Origin: Gymnorhina tibicen
Taxonomy: Eukaryota; Chordata; Aves; Passeriformes; Artamidae
DNA: 64,000 nt
NCBI GenBank assembly: GCA_013399875.1
Contig: VXAZ01008133.1
Location: 910,552-974,551 of the forward strand
Reading direction: 5' to 3'
The translations under genes were made by a program, and so were the position numbers. Below the pieces are notes generated by a model, which saw nothing but the letters and a program-made list of their open reading frames with translations, ran no database searches and had not been told where the DNA came from. This document shows, in pieces, positions 23,401-33,580 of the stretch. Every line of letters starts with the position of its first letter. Position 1 is the stretch's first letter.

Positions 23401-26400
23401 ATTGTGATAATAGGGCTAAACCAAAAATCTTTCACTAGAAACCTAAGACTGTGGTCATTCTCCATTAATACTCTCGCTGAGACAAGGACAGTTAAAACCG
23501 GTGTGTATAAACCTGCAGGGTGGACAGTCTCTGATACATAGTTGCAAACTCCTAGTAGTACATGTTGCTGTTAGGGCAAGTGATACATAATTTTGGAGGG
23601 TCGGTGAGTAGGCAGATGGTTGAGCTGAGGGTGCTGCAGGAAATCAGAGGTAAGAGGCATATGGTGTTGAGAGACAAGACTGGAGGCTGTTGAGCCTTTA
23701 TGGGAGTTGATGTACTGTGGTGTAGAAGCAGAGTCCAGTCTCTTTAAAATCCCACAAACCACTCACCTTGCTGATTCCCAGCTTACAGAGAATAACCTGT
23801 CTTTCAGTCACAAATCAACTTCCATGGTAAAAAGCTGAAACTGGGGCCAGCAATCAGAAAACAACAAAACTTAAGTAAGTATATCTGAATAAATTTGTTC
23901 ATATTGCAGGTATTAGAACAACTATTTTTCTTATCTATACGTCAGTATCCTTGCAAATACTTTTTATCTGATGCAATATGTATATTTCAGTTAAACCCTG
24001 GTTCTGACTTGTATGACCTCACTTGTATGATGTTTTAATAAGGAGACTCAGGTTGGTAACACAGTACAATATAGTTAATATTGAGTTAAACTTAAGAGTC
24101 AAAACTTTTAAAGTTGTTTCAGCTTGAATTCAGTTTACTGATGAAATACATGTAGTAGAGTCTTAATACTATTTTATATCTGCTTCAAACCAAGATTCCT
24201 GTGTGCAACCCAGACGATTAGTTCTTGGTCCTCCCCCAACACAGTTTCAGAGTGTGTGGGGTAGTCAGAGTATGGAGACATACGTGCAGCCTCCAGCCAT
24301 AATGAACCCTGTAACACCCTATGTTCAGGTAAGACTGCCCATGACACTGATTTTGAATCATAGTTAAATATTTTTTGAAGATGCAAGCATGTACAACTTT
24401 TGGAGTATTGAGATTGAATCTGATCTTGCCTGCCAGTTCTCATATTACCTTCCCCAGTAAGAAGCACCCAACTTCAAACCACTTCAAAGGAATGCCAGGA
24501 TCCTTGAAAAATTGATTCGGCAGTGTTAACTCTTTATAAAACAAGAGGGAGATAGCCTTTAAGAATGAGAACTGTCAAAAGTGGAGGGAAGATTGAGTTA
24601 TTTAGTAGTTCTTAAGTGATCTTATTGCCTGTCACAGATGCACTTCACAAATGAAGCGTATCCAGATATTTAATATATTGCTGTCCTGCTACAGAATAAA
24701 CTCCAAAATTTAAAATATATTTTTGTAAAGTAAGTGTGGGATCAGACGTTATCTCTGGTACTTTTCTGTCCTCCTAGCCAAACATATCCTTGGTTTTGAA
24801 CTGCTGTTGCGTTATAGGAAAGCTGTTACAGCATCTGCTGTTAATAACTGTGACCAGCACAGTATTGCCTGCAGGACATCACTGTACTGGTACTTCAGAT
24901 GAGCATTCCTACTGAGGTGTGGGTACAGTGCTTCTGGCACTGTACGAGTCCCATGCTGTGAATGGACCAGATCAGACTCTTGCTACATTAGCCTGTATGA
25001 TACGGCAGTGTGATGGGGCAGTACTGACTACAAACTGATCCTGTTTTGTGTATTTTAAGCAAAGAGGAAGAGCAAACTTGTTAGAAGTACTTTGTTGCAA
25101 GGCAGAGAGCTTGATAATAGTGTTCTTGCTGATTCTCTTAAGTTTATTAATTTAAGAGAATTGATTCTCTTAAGTATTGGAATGTGCCTTTATTCTCTGA
25201 AGAATCTGAGAAGGTTCTGGGTTAACACTGTCAGAGTACTTACAGGGAAGAAATACAGGAAATCGTCTTAATCGGAGTACTTCCTTTGCCTCCTAGAAAC
25301 AGATCCTTCAGACTGTATTCCATTATTTCATAGCAGTTAGTCTGCTTCAGATCTACTTCTCGAAGTTTATGGCATGACTTGCGCTTCTAAAATTACTTAA
25401 AAGATCAGTTACAAGTAGATTTGGGATTTTTAGATATATAAGACACTTGAAATCCCACTTTGTAGACATTATTAGTGCTTGAAGTGCTGAAGCAAGCCCT
25501 GTGGGAAATCTAAGGGTTGCTTTTAAATAGTGAGTCTAGTCTGAACAGGAATTGAAATAAGTGTAACTACATACTTCTAAAAATGTGCTCCTGGCTAATA
25601 CCTCTACAAATATCATACTTGTATCTTGCTTCAAACCTGCAGTTTTTTAAGAAAAAGCTTTATTTGCAGCCCTATCCATACAGTTCATCACCAGCTGTAC
25701 TGCTAAAGCAGCAAGTTCCCATAGGGTATCAACCGGCTTACAACTATCAGGTATGTAAAGTTTTAGTAGAAGCAGAAAGGCTATTTGATATGTGACAAAA
25801 CTGGAATAAAGTGTTAACTGGAGTGTGATCTTTCTGTGTTTCTCATTCTTTGAATTCTATTTTCCATCAGTTCTTCTTCACAGTTACCAAAGTAAAAACA
25901 AAACAGATGAAAACTGTTGAGTAACTTAGCATACTCTTTCCTTTTTATAGTTTCATTATACTGTTTTTTTCTTAAAATATACAGTGATAAAACAACTTCC
26001 AAATTAGAAAAAACTACATGGATTAGTAGTACTCTTGTGGGAAGAAGCTTCACATTTGTACACACTGTAGTGTGGGGTGTTAGGTACTTGGAATCAGAGT
26101 TTTACCAGATGATACAACATGGGAAGTATATAGAGGGGGGGATGTGCTCTTCCACTATAAAAACGTCAGAGAAGGTACATAGCTGATAAGTTGGGTTTGA
26201 AATCAGAAATTAAATGTGTGGCTAAGTCCTGTTATTGAAACTAAACTCAGGACTAACTGGAAGCAACTAGAAGTTTGAGATTTGTTTTTAGTGTAGCTAC
26301 TTTGATTTCCCTTATTTTCCTAATATTTAGAAATATTTTTAAATTTTTTTGTAACTTGGAATGAGGAGACAGTTAAATAAAATAAGGTATCTTGCTGGAC

Positions 26401-29371
26401 GTAAGACTAGCTATGGACTACTGTTTTGTGAAAAATCAAGACATGAAATGCTATTAATGGTGGTTCCTGCAGAACAGTTACTTGTTGGTGTTGGAAATGA
26501 ATGAATAAAAGGTAGTTCTTGTCCAATTTTTGTTTAAGGCTCAACCACAATGGCTTGCTGGGGAGCAAAGAAATTATGTTATACCTCAAACTCCGGTAAG
26601 TCTACAAAGTTCTGAAACAGTCTTCTTAAATAGCACATTGTTTTTACAGCTTGATACCAGTCTTATTTGTTGTCTAGATCTGTCTAATGTGGTCTACAAA
26701 AATATGTAATTGCTGATGAGAGTATGTAGTTGTTTAGCATTTCTACTCGTGTGCTTTTTTCGAATTACCTGGCAGAACAGATCTTTGGCATTATTCTACA
26801 TGTTCTACTCACAGAACTCTGGAATTTTAACCTAAATGGAGTTGGTTTTCGAGGAAAAGTTAAAGGAAAAATAAGTTGACCTGATGTACATACATCTTCT
26901 TCTAAATTTAAAAAGTCTTAATGTTCTTCGCAAATACTGATAAATTTTTTTGCTCCTTTCAGCAGGTTTTAAAAATAATTTCCCAGGCTGCTACAAACTG
27001 TAGATGGTGCTGCTGGCTTCTAAAAAAATTCCTTGCTTTCTGTGACTTTAGACGAGTAATGTCCACGAGAAAGGGGAAAAAAACCTCTGTATTTGTTTAA
27101 CAGTTTCAGAATTTAAACTTGCTCCCTGGGCATTTTTGTGTTCTTTAGGTATATTTATTGACTGCAGTTTTGATTAAGTGCTTAAAAACTGTAATATATA
27201 TTCTGAATGGTATTCTTTTTCTGAAAGCTACCAGAGGTCACTGAAATATTGATTACACTATTGACTTGAAATGATTTTTTAAAATAACATCCATGAATGT
27301 GATACAGCCATAGTATATCACTTTACAATTCAGTGGTAGCAGGTCAAAATGTTTTTAGAGTAGGTGTGCCTGGGGGTTTCACTGTTAAATGTTACAATCT
27401 TGATTATAGGAGCAGACAGCTGGTCTTAGAAGTACCTCAGTTAAGCAACTTTAGGTATCATTCTTAACTGTCGTAATAAAACAGATCATGATACAGTATT
27501 TCCCCTGCTCATGAAACTTTTATCAAAAGTGCGAAGATCAAGTTGGCACAGTTTATGGATAGATGAGAATCAATGACACCATAACTATGAGTGTTTTTCC
27601 ACTGTTACTGAAACATTGTAATATTTAAAAACTCAATAGATGTATACTTCAGTAAACTATCAAGGCGCTGAGGATCCAGGATTTATGCAGATGGAATGTG
27701 CTGTTCCAGAGCCCATGCAGTTGACTAACAGCCCACAAAAGGTAAGTGCTTTCTCAAAACTTTAGTGTTCTTTATCATAAATGCTATTCCCAGAAATTTG
27801 CACATGAGGATTATGTAGCTTTGTCAGGGGCCTCGGACAGATATCCTAGAAATCAAGGTTATGGTTGCTACTTTCAGCCAGTTGTTTAGTCCCACGCATC
27901 TGATTTCTGTGTACAACTTCAGAAGTCTCATGTTTCCTTGAAACTGTTAGTGCTTGTTTGCAGTGCTGAGGGCTGGATAAAATGTGTGTTATACTTGATT
28001 AAGTCTACTGACAAGACTTTGCGTAATCTGTGGAAATTCCAGGGAAAATTCCAGGTACTAAAAAAGCAGATTAGATAGCACTGCCTGCTGTCTTAAGTAG
28101 ATTTATTTAAAGCTTCAAGTATCTGAGTTGGTAACTTTTTCCCTTTCTCACTGTTTTGTGGAAGGTGGCCCCAGTTTAGCCCACAGTTGGCTCTGAATTC
28201 AGTTTTCTAAAGGAGACTCATTTCTCAGCTGTCAGCCTAATCCACAAGTGAACTAGCATGTCACTGATTAGAATTGTTACACTGTAACACTGAAGTGGGA
28301 TAATGAGTTACTAATATTAAAAGATTAGGCTGGAGAAAACTACAAATACTCCAGGGAACACAAGGCATTTGAGGAATCCTGATTGCCAAGTAAACTGTGC
28401 GACACACTGGCATTGCTAGCTAGTAGTGCCCTAACTAAGAAAATCAATATTGATGCACCTTTAACTGTATTTCAGAAGTCTGTGGACAGGGGCATGCAAA
28501 CAGTATTATCCTGTCTGTCTGATCCTGAGAACCAGCTGACAAATGACTCTGTATCACAAGACAACAATGTAAAGGTATGTAGTGAAAGCAAAAATATATC
28601 CCTGAAACATAGCTGACCTTCAGTGTGTTCACCTACAGGATACCATAAAAATGAAGGGATTCGTATCTGTGAATGCCACTTCAAGTTTTTCTTCCTTGTA
28701 CATGCTCTGAGATGTGTGGATTTGGCTTTCAGTTGCTTAATGGTGGAAAGAAGTGCTGAAATTGGATTCAGTGGGTTTAATCAGGACAGCATAAGAAAAT
28801 TGCTGAACAGTCAACTAATGAACAATTAGAGCGTAAGTCTGGCTAGTCATTTCTCAGTGACATGGATGAAAGGAGTAGATTACTCCTTAGTTTGGATGGA
28901 GGATGTTGAGTTTAAACCTTGGTGTAGTCTATACAGTGACGTACCTACGGTGGATGGTGGCTAGTTATGCTTTTGTCTCTGCTTTAATTAATAAATTGTA
29001 GTCCAGGTTGGTAGCTGGTTGTCATTTTTTTGCTGTATGTGTTCAGTCTTTGTAGATTTGCAGTTTCTGATTATATTCCAAGTTGTGTAGTTTCAGGTTA
29101 TTAATTTCTAAGACCTTGCTTCCTTTTTGTAAAAGGACAGATATGTGAACTAGACAGGTGTACTCTGAAACGGGAATGCAGAAGCTGTGTTACCTCAGTT
29201 TTGGAGAGGGGTGAATGGAGTACAGGGTGTCAGGAGATAGTTTTCATGAAAATTTTGTTGCTTTATTCTGATTAATTGATTTTTTTTTTCCTTGTCTTCC
29301 CTTCTGTCCCAATTCAGGAGAGTAAGACATACCACTTCAGAAGAGGAAGGACAGCACACAAAAGTGTTTAA
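17457..29371 (+). CDS. DAZL: DAZL, deleted-in-azoospermia-like (spliced, 11 coding exons)
   Basis: Germ-cell RNA-binding protein that acts in the cytoplasm of germ cells, binding U-rich/GUUC-type sites in mRNA 3' UTRs and recruiting poly(A)-binding protein to promote translation and stability. Exons joined: 17457-17462, 18491-18625, 18930-19021, 20390-20441, 23808-23874, 24195-24328, 25670-25750, 26539-26595, 27640-27741, 28476-28574, 29318-29371; frame is kept throughout and gives 292 residues, close to the usual family length (about 290-300). The RRM spans about residues 38-115, with RNP2 VFVGGI (39-44) and RNP1 KGYGFVSF (77-84). The DAZ motif is residues 163-189 (PYPYSSSPAVLLKQQVPIGY then QPAYNYQ). 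The C-terminus ends HFRRGRTAHKSV. All introns are GT-AG. No stop, frameshift or loss of key RRM aromatic residues is seen, so the gene looks functional. Identity is secure; exon 1 and the exon 6 acceptor are the least certain parts. Confidence 0.96.
17575..17600. repeat. T26 homopolymer in DAZL intron 1
   Basis: A run of 26 T, preceded by shorter T runs broken by single C. Such tracts are length-unstable and are a common site of assembly error. Confidence 0.9.
18491..18625 (+). CDS. DAZL: DAZL coding exon 2
   Basis: 135 nt, 45 codons, residues 3-47. Encodes the variable Ser-rich N-terminus, then the invariant QGYVLPEGKIMPNTVFVGGI with RNP2. The acceptor is TTTTTTAG and the donor GTATTT. Confidence 0.95.
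18930..19021 (+). CDS. DAZL: DAZL coding exon 3
   Basis: 92 nt starting at ATGAATGAAGC. Encodes MNEAEIRSVFEQYGTVKEVK and on to VSKG, the first helix and second strand of the RRM. The last codon is split 2+1 across the intron. Donor GTGAGT. Confidence 0.95.
20390..20441 (+). CDS. DAZL: DAZL coding exon 4
   Basis: 52 nt. Completes the split Gly codon and encodes YGFVSFLDNVDVQKIVE, including most of RNP1. Acceptor CCTTTTTAG, donor GTAAGC. Confidence 0.96.
20820..21510 (-). mobile_element. Antisense ERV solo LTR in DAZL intron 4
   Basis: The + strand starts TGTCTTTG. Read on the minus strand, the 3' part matches the 3' part of the 8734 LTR (AGTAAACTGTTATTTTTTCA, then CTCCTTATAGG). The proposed 5' end reads TGTCTCTAAAGACA on the minus strand. 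The copy is about 690 bp with no internal viral region. The flanks TTGGCA and GTAGCA agree at 4 of 6 positions, which could be a decayed target duplication; the right boundary is therefore approximate. It is oriented against DAZL, the orientation usually tolerated in introns. Confidence 0.75.
22294..22541 (-). pseudogene. Possible small processed retrocopy in DAZL intron 4
   Basis: On the minus strand an open frame of 72 codons (22541 down to 22326) reads SSKTSGIRSHISEYYINRG and later TQEVSTDVVTSEQAIHTEVA, then stop. AATAAA overlaps the stop region (minus strand of 22319-22324), and about 15 nt later there is an A-rich stretch (T-rich 22294-22305 on +). Stop, poly(A) signal and A-tract in that order suggest a processed mRNA copy with a very short 3' UTR. 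In-frame stops occur just upstream (around 22542), so any longer coding frame is broken. The parent gene is not recognised and chance cannot be excluded. Confidence 0.3.
23808..23874 (+). CDS. DAZL: DAZL coding exon 5
   Basis: 67 nt. Encodes SQINFHGKKLKLGPAIRKQQ then NL, the last RRM strand and following basic stretch. Acceptor CTGTCTTTCAG; donor GTAAGT; one nucleotide of the next codon is carried over. Confidence 0.95.
24195..24328 (+). CDS. DAZL: DAZL coding exon 6
   Basis: 134 nt, 44 codons after the split one. Encodes the proline-rich linker with QPRRLVLGPPPTQFQSVWGS and ETYVQPPAIMNPVTPYVQ. The 3' donor GTAAGA is strong. The acceptor CAAACCAAG has a poor pyrimidine tract but is the one that keeps frame; the first few residues are therefore less certain than the rest. 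Confidence 0.88.
25670..25750 (+). CDS. DAZL: DAZL coding exon 7 (DAZ motif)
   Basis: 81 nt, 27 codons, symmetric phase. Encodes the single DAZ motif, the segment that is tandemly multiplied in primate Y-linked DAZ. Acceptor TTATTTGCAG, donor GTATGT. Confidence 0.95.
26539..26595 (+). CDS. DAZL: DAZL coding exon 8
   Basis: 57 nt, encoding AQPQWLAGEQRNYVIPQTP, the conserved WxxGEQR segment. Acceptor TTTGTTTAAG, donor GTAAGT. Confidence 0.95.
27640..27741 (+). CDS. DAZL: DAZL coding exon 9
   Basis: 102 nt, encoding MYTSVNYQGAEDPGFMQMEC and on to VPEPMQLTNSPQK. The acceptor (ACTCAATAG) lies in an A-rich context; the donor is GTAAGT. Content matches the DAZL Cys-x-VPEPMQ-type region. Confidence 0.93.
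28476..28574 (+). CDS. DAZL: DAZL coding exon 10
   Basis: 99 nt, encoding KSVDRGMQTVLSCLSDPENQ and on to SQDNNVK. This corresponds to the conserved KSVDR-x-x-QTV-x-SCL block. Acceptor TGTATTTCAG, donor GTATGT. Confidence 0.95.
29318..29371 (+). CDS. DAZL: DAZL terminal coding exon 11
   Basis: Encodes ESKTYHFRRGRTAHKSV and the TAA stop at 29369-29371. The acceptor CCCAATTCAG follows a strong pyrimidine tract. The HFRRGR ending is typical of the family. Confidence 0.95.
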   Translation, partial: ESKTYHFRRGRTAHKSV

Positions 29372-30180
29372 TCAACGAAGACTTCAAAGTCTAAATTGAT
29401 TAACTGGATGCTACAGTTCAGTTTTCCAATACAGATTGTAATACTTCTCAAAGTTACCTCAGGTTATGTTTGTGCGCATGTTCTGCCTGTTCTGATGCTG
29501 TTGTTGTTGCTTGAGTAGTTTGAAGTTCAAAGTTGTAAGAGTTGACAAACTCCAGTGTTACTGTTTGTGTGCTTCCCATGATAACTGACTGGAATGCTGG
29601 AGTTTGTTAGCTGTATGTGGATTTTTCTCCGAGCTTTAAGGTACAGTTTGCATATTACGCATGGTTTTTCAGTAACTACAATTTGACTCTGACCACTTAA
29701 CTCCTGCAGTTTAAAAATGGAAGTAGTTATTTGCCCAAGAGATTGTATTTTAAGACCGAGCTCTTAAATCAGTGCAAAAGAAGATAAGTTGTAACTGAGC
29801 TGAAGCCCTGTAAGTCCTGGTTGCCTTTAGACTACATAATCAATGTGGTTATGTTCACTGATGACAGTCTATGTACCTGCAGTCTTGAGCATCACTACTA
29901 TTTTTGGGTAAGTAATGAAGAGAATCCTAAAAATTCCTGTATGTAACTTAAAATTCAAGGATGTTATCTGTATTGGACCTTCAGTCAGCCAATACAAGAT
30001 TTTTTACTTGAAAAATCTTAGCAATACCTGTATTTTAAACTTCCGAGAAAATACTGCACTTGAATAAGCCGTTGTTATGTGATGCAAAGAGTATGTATGT
30101 GTAAGACTGTTTTAATAATCATGTAGATTTTAGGTATGTATTGTGAAACAGTGAAATAAATTTTTACTTTGCCTTGGTTT
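29372..30180 (+). other. DAZL: DAZL 3' untranslated region
   Basis: About 800 nt of non-coding sequence after the stop, to a predicted cleavage site near 30175-30180. It carries GTTC motifs (29480, 29489, 29525) and a TTGTTGTTG run near 29501, resembling DAZL's own binding preferences, and one GCACTT hexamer at 30056. These are motif observations only. Confidence 0.75.
30155..30160 (+). terminator. DAZL: DAZL poly(A) signal AATAAA
   Basis: Canonical AATAAA about 785 nt after the stop, followed by a T-rich downstream region (TTTTTACTTTGCCTTGGTTT). Confidence 0.8.
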
Positions 30181-31890
30181 CCTAAATTTCTGGTGTGATG
30201 AATCTAAATAATAACTTGTTAAAGCTGTTAAAAACTTACTACTCTGAGATTTCCAGTTACTGTAAACCTATAGTAGCAAACCTTCATTTTATGTAGATAC
30301 TAGCTGAAATTTCAAAAGAGTAGAATTGAGAACTGTATTCAGTCTTGTATGTTAGGTCCTAGCTTGCTTTTTTCTTCCTACTCAAATACCTCAATCTCTC
30401 CAGACAATAAAAGAAAATTAGGCCTCTCTTGTTAAGGATGTATATATGAGGTTGTTTAGGACTGCATGTTCAGCTTCAAATTTCCAGAAGGTTTAGAGGT
30501 AGTAATGGCTAGGCAAAGACTTAGCTAGAAACACATTAGTGAAATGTCTGGAAGGGAACTGGCTATGTAAGGGAATATGGCTAGAGCAGATGTCCAAGGA
30601 CTGCTCCTCAGGAGTGTTCTGGGTAAAACTTTAATAACGTAGGGTAGGGGAGAAGGATGATAAATTTTTTTTGAGCCACTTTATGCAGCTTTGTACCAAT
30701 GTTCTGATACCATAAATTAACCTGGAAAAAGCAAAGCCCATACCAGTTTCTCTACTCACTGTTTCATGTCACTGAAGATGGTATTAAGTGTTCCATGACA
30801 CTGATTTGCCATGTTTTTCTCAGACTGCTGTTTTAAAGATAGTGGCTTGATAATGCTTAACTTCTATGTTACCAGCTTGTTTGCAAGGGTTTTTCTAGTC
30901 TTGAATCAGGACCCTAAAGTACCTAAACAGCCTGCATGTGCTTTCAAAGCTGTGATGTCAGTTTATTGATAAAAGCTAATTGTTTCTTTGCAAACACACA
31001 TTTCTTTTTGGCCTTATTTTTTAGGTTGGCTTGGTTGCCCCAGGCCTTACTAAAAGTTTTCTGCTGTAGCTCTAAGAAAATACCAAGTGCCCTATGCATA
31101 GCTGTCTCATTGAAGAGTCCCACCACCACCAAAAGAAGAGATTAAACTAGAAGATACCTACACAGAGTGAATGTTTTCTGTTTATTTGACCAAGTGTTAT
31201 GTACAGGACCATCTGGTGAGCAAGTTGATTGTATAGTGTGTTTGAAATGGTGGTACTAGATTCTTACAGGCATGCTGAGAGGTTTTATCATAGTGGAGTC
31301 CATAGCCAAGGCCTTACAAGTACCATTTATCATGTTGTGCTGGTTTTGCTAGCTGCTAACCCATAGAGAACTGGGGGTTTTTTCTTTAGTTGTAACTAAG
31401 CCAACGCATTTTTAATGTTCTTTTGAAGTACCGTATAACATTAACATAAAACATAATACAAAACCAATAGGTAAATCTCTTGTTTGTTGCATCCAGAAAG
31501 TTGAGACATCTGTTTAATATTGCTGTGACTGAAGGCATTTCCAAATTGGTGCATGATTGGAGCATTTTGCAAATTTTTATCTCTTACATTCTCAAACCAA
31601 GTGGACCATGTTAACTGAACTAGCAGGCAGTAGTGAGTCTTTGTGGATCTGCATTTGCTTGCACGTGGTCTGTACATTCTGTGAGACTCAAAAGCTTTGG
31701 GTGTACTTTAAATATTAAGACAGCGCTTTGTCAAAGTAACAGTTGCTTAGACAAGATAGAAAAATACAATGCTTGCATTTAATTGGTATTCTAGTGCTAT
31801 GACACTTAGTTTGTGTTACGGTTCTTGCCTGAAGTACTCCAGTTTGCTGTTTGATGGCCTTTTCATATCTTGGTCAGAGGCCAAACACTA
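30181..31890. other. Intergenic DNA downstream of DAZL
   Basis: No coding exon, RNA gene or clear repeat recognised between the DAZL poly(A) site and the next CR1. Confidence 0.55.
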
Positions 31891-32450
31891 AATCAGAATC
31901 ATTTAGGTTGGAAAGAGTGTTTCAGATCATTGAGTTCAGTCTGGTAACCTAACACTGCTGAGTCCAACAACAATCTCCCTAAGTGCAACATCTTCTCAAT
32001 ACCTCTAGGAATCATGAGTCCCCAAGCCTGTAGTGTTTCATGCAGTTGTTGTGACTCAAGTGCAGGACCTGGCACTTGGCCTTGTTGAGTCTCATAAAAT
32101 TGGCTCATAAATCCAGCCTGTTCAGGTCCCTCTGCAGACCCCTCCTTCCTGCCCTCCTGCAGATCAACACTCCTGCCCAAATTCATGTATTCTGCAGCCT
32201 AGGGAGTGTACACTTGATCTTGTCCAAGTCATTGATAAAGATACTAGACAGGACTGGTCTTAATACTGAGCCCTTGGGAGCCCCATTAGTGACCATCTGG
32301 ATGTGACTCCCATTTGCCAGCACTCTGGGCCTGGTCATCTTGAAGAGTTTTACCCAGCAAAGCGTCTGCTTGTCCAAGCCATGAGCAGCCGCTTTGCCCA
32401 GGAAAATGTTGTGGGAAAGGGTCAAAGGCTCTACTGAAGTTTACTGAAGT
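31891..32450 (-). mobile_element. CR1 LINE fragment, antisense
   Basis: The + strand begins AATCAGAATCATTTAGGTTGG, the reverse of a CR1 3' end, and runs into antisense reverse-transcriptase sequence. On the minus strand about 32190-32420 reads ...HIQMVTNGAPKGSVLRPVLS then SIFINDLDKIKCTL, i.e. the RT G-x-P-x-GS and FINDLD segments. The catalytic FADD block is lost after CTL, and the 3' part is joined with internal deletion. 5'-truncated and non-functional. Confidence 0.88.
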
Positions 32451-33046
32451 CGGGGGGCTGGGTACCCCAAGAACAACTGGTGGAAATCTGAAGGTAGCAT
32501 CTTAGGTTACTGGGGGAAGATCACCTTGCCAAGATTGGTTCTACAATGCCCCATGGAACTGAGCAGCTCCCATGTGATTTTCAGGTAGGTTTCAAGTCTG
32601 CTGCAGGTGATGTTTTCATTACAGCCATCAGAGGGCTCTCTCATCCAGGCCTATGTAACAGACTCCGGCTGTAGCTATGAAATGTCAAAGAGCAATTGCA
32701 CTGAAAACATAATTGATCAAGGTATGTGCTTACAGCACATAGACAAAAAGCTTATAGTATGAATAAGATTTTCCTTAATGCTGTTTATTACATTTATTTT
32801 GATCAATTGTGCAGAATTGATTTACCTAGAATATATGGGGGGGGGCCAAGTAGGTCTTTCCCTTTTTGTACATGTTTCACTTGTGCAGATAAAAATTACC
32901 AATGCAGCACTAAATGTTAGGAATGTTAACTGAGGTTGCTTGCTTAGTACTCCTGATTTTACTTTTACTAGAATAGAGATCTTTATACATAATTAAACAA
33001 CCTATTTACTCAATCTCTTCTAAGGAAAAGTGTTGCAACAATGGAT
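32451..33046. other. Intergenic DNA, no gene seen
   Basis: Short interval between a CR1 and an LTR. A G8 run lies near 32839. No coding evidence. Confidence 0.5.
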
Positions 33047-33580
33047 TGTGGTTTAACCCCTGCTAGCAACTAAGTACCATGCAGCTGCTTGTTCTCCAGT
33101 GGAATCAGGGAGATAGTTATTAGAATGGTAGCTAGAAAACTTGTGGGTTGAGATAAAGACCTTTGTAATAGAAAAGGCAAAAGCCTTGCACACAGGCAAG
33201 GCAGAAAGAGGAATTTAATTCCCTGCTTCCCCTGAGCAGGCAGGTGTTCAGCTGTTTCCAGGACAACAGGGACCCATCACTTGGGAAGACAAATGCCATC
33301 ACTCCAAATGTCCCCTGCTTCTTCTTCACCTCATTTTATAAACTGATGTCCTGTGGTCTGGAACTTCCCTTTGGTCAGCTGGGATCACCTGTACCCGCTT
33401 GTGTCTCCCAGTTTCCCATGCATGCTCAGTCTCTTCACTAGCATGGCAGTACACGAAGCAGAAAAGACCTCGGCTCTGTGTAAGCACTGCTCAGCAGTAA
33501 CATCTCTGTATGACCAGCATGCTGTTCAGCACAAATCCAAAACATCCTCATGCTAGCCATTGTGAAGAAAATTAACTCTA
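33047..33580 (-). mobile_element. Antisense ERV solo LTR (common avian family)
   Basis: The + strand starts TGTGGTTTAACCCCTGCTAG and contains GTGGGTTGAGATAAAGAC, CTTGGGAAGACAAATGCCAT, CTTCCCTTTGGTCAGCTGGG and GTAAGCACTGCTCAGCA, ending in GAAAATTAACTCTAC. Read on the minus strand this is a very common avian LTR, with a TATA-like segment near 33335-33343. The extreme 5' end (minus strand) is missing or diverged, merging into a T17-like run at 33586. No clean target duplication was found. Solo LTR; no viral genes nearby. Confidence 0.85.

Noticed and set aside
23985..24010. Alternative acceptor TATATTTCAG for DAZL exon 6
   Set aside because: Good acceptor sequence, but the downstream sequence has no DAZL-like frame and would add stops before the conserved QPR segment.
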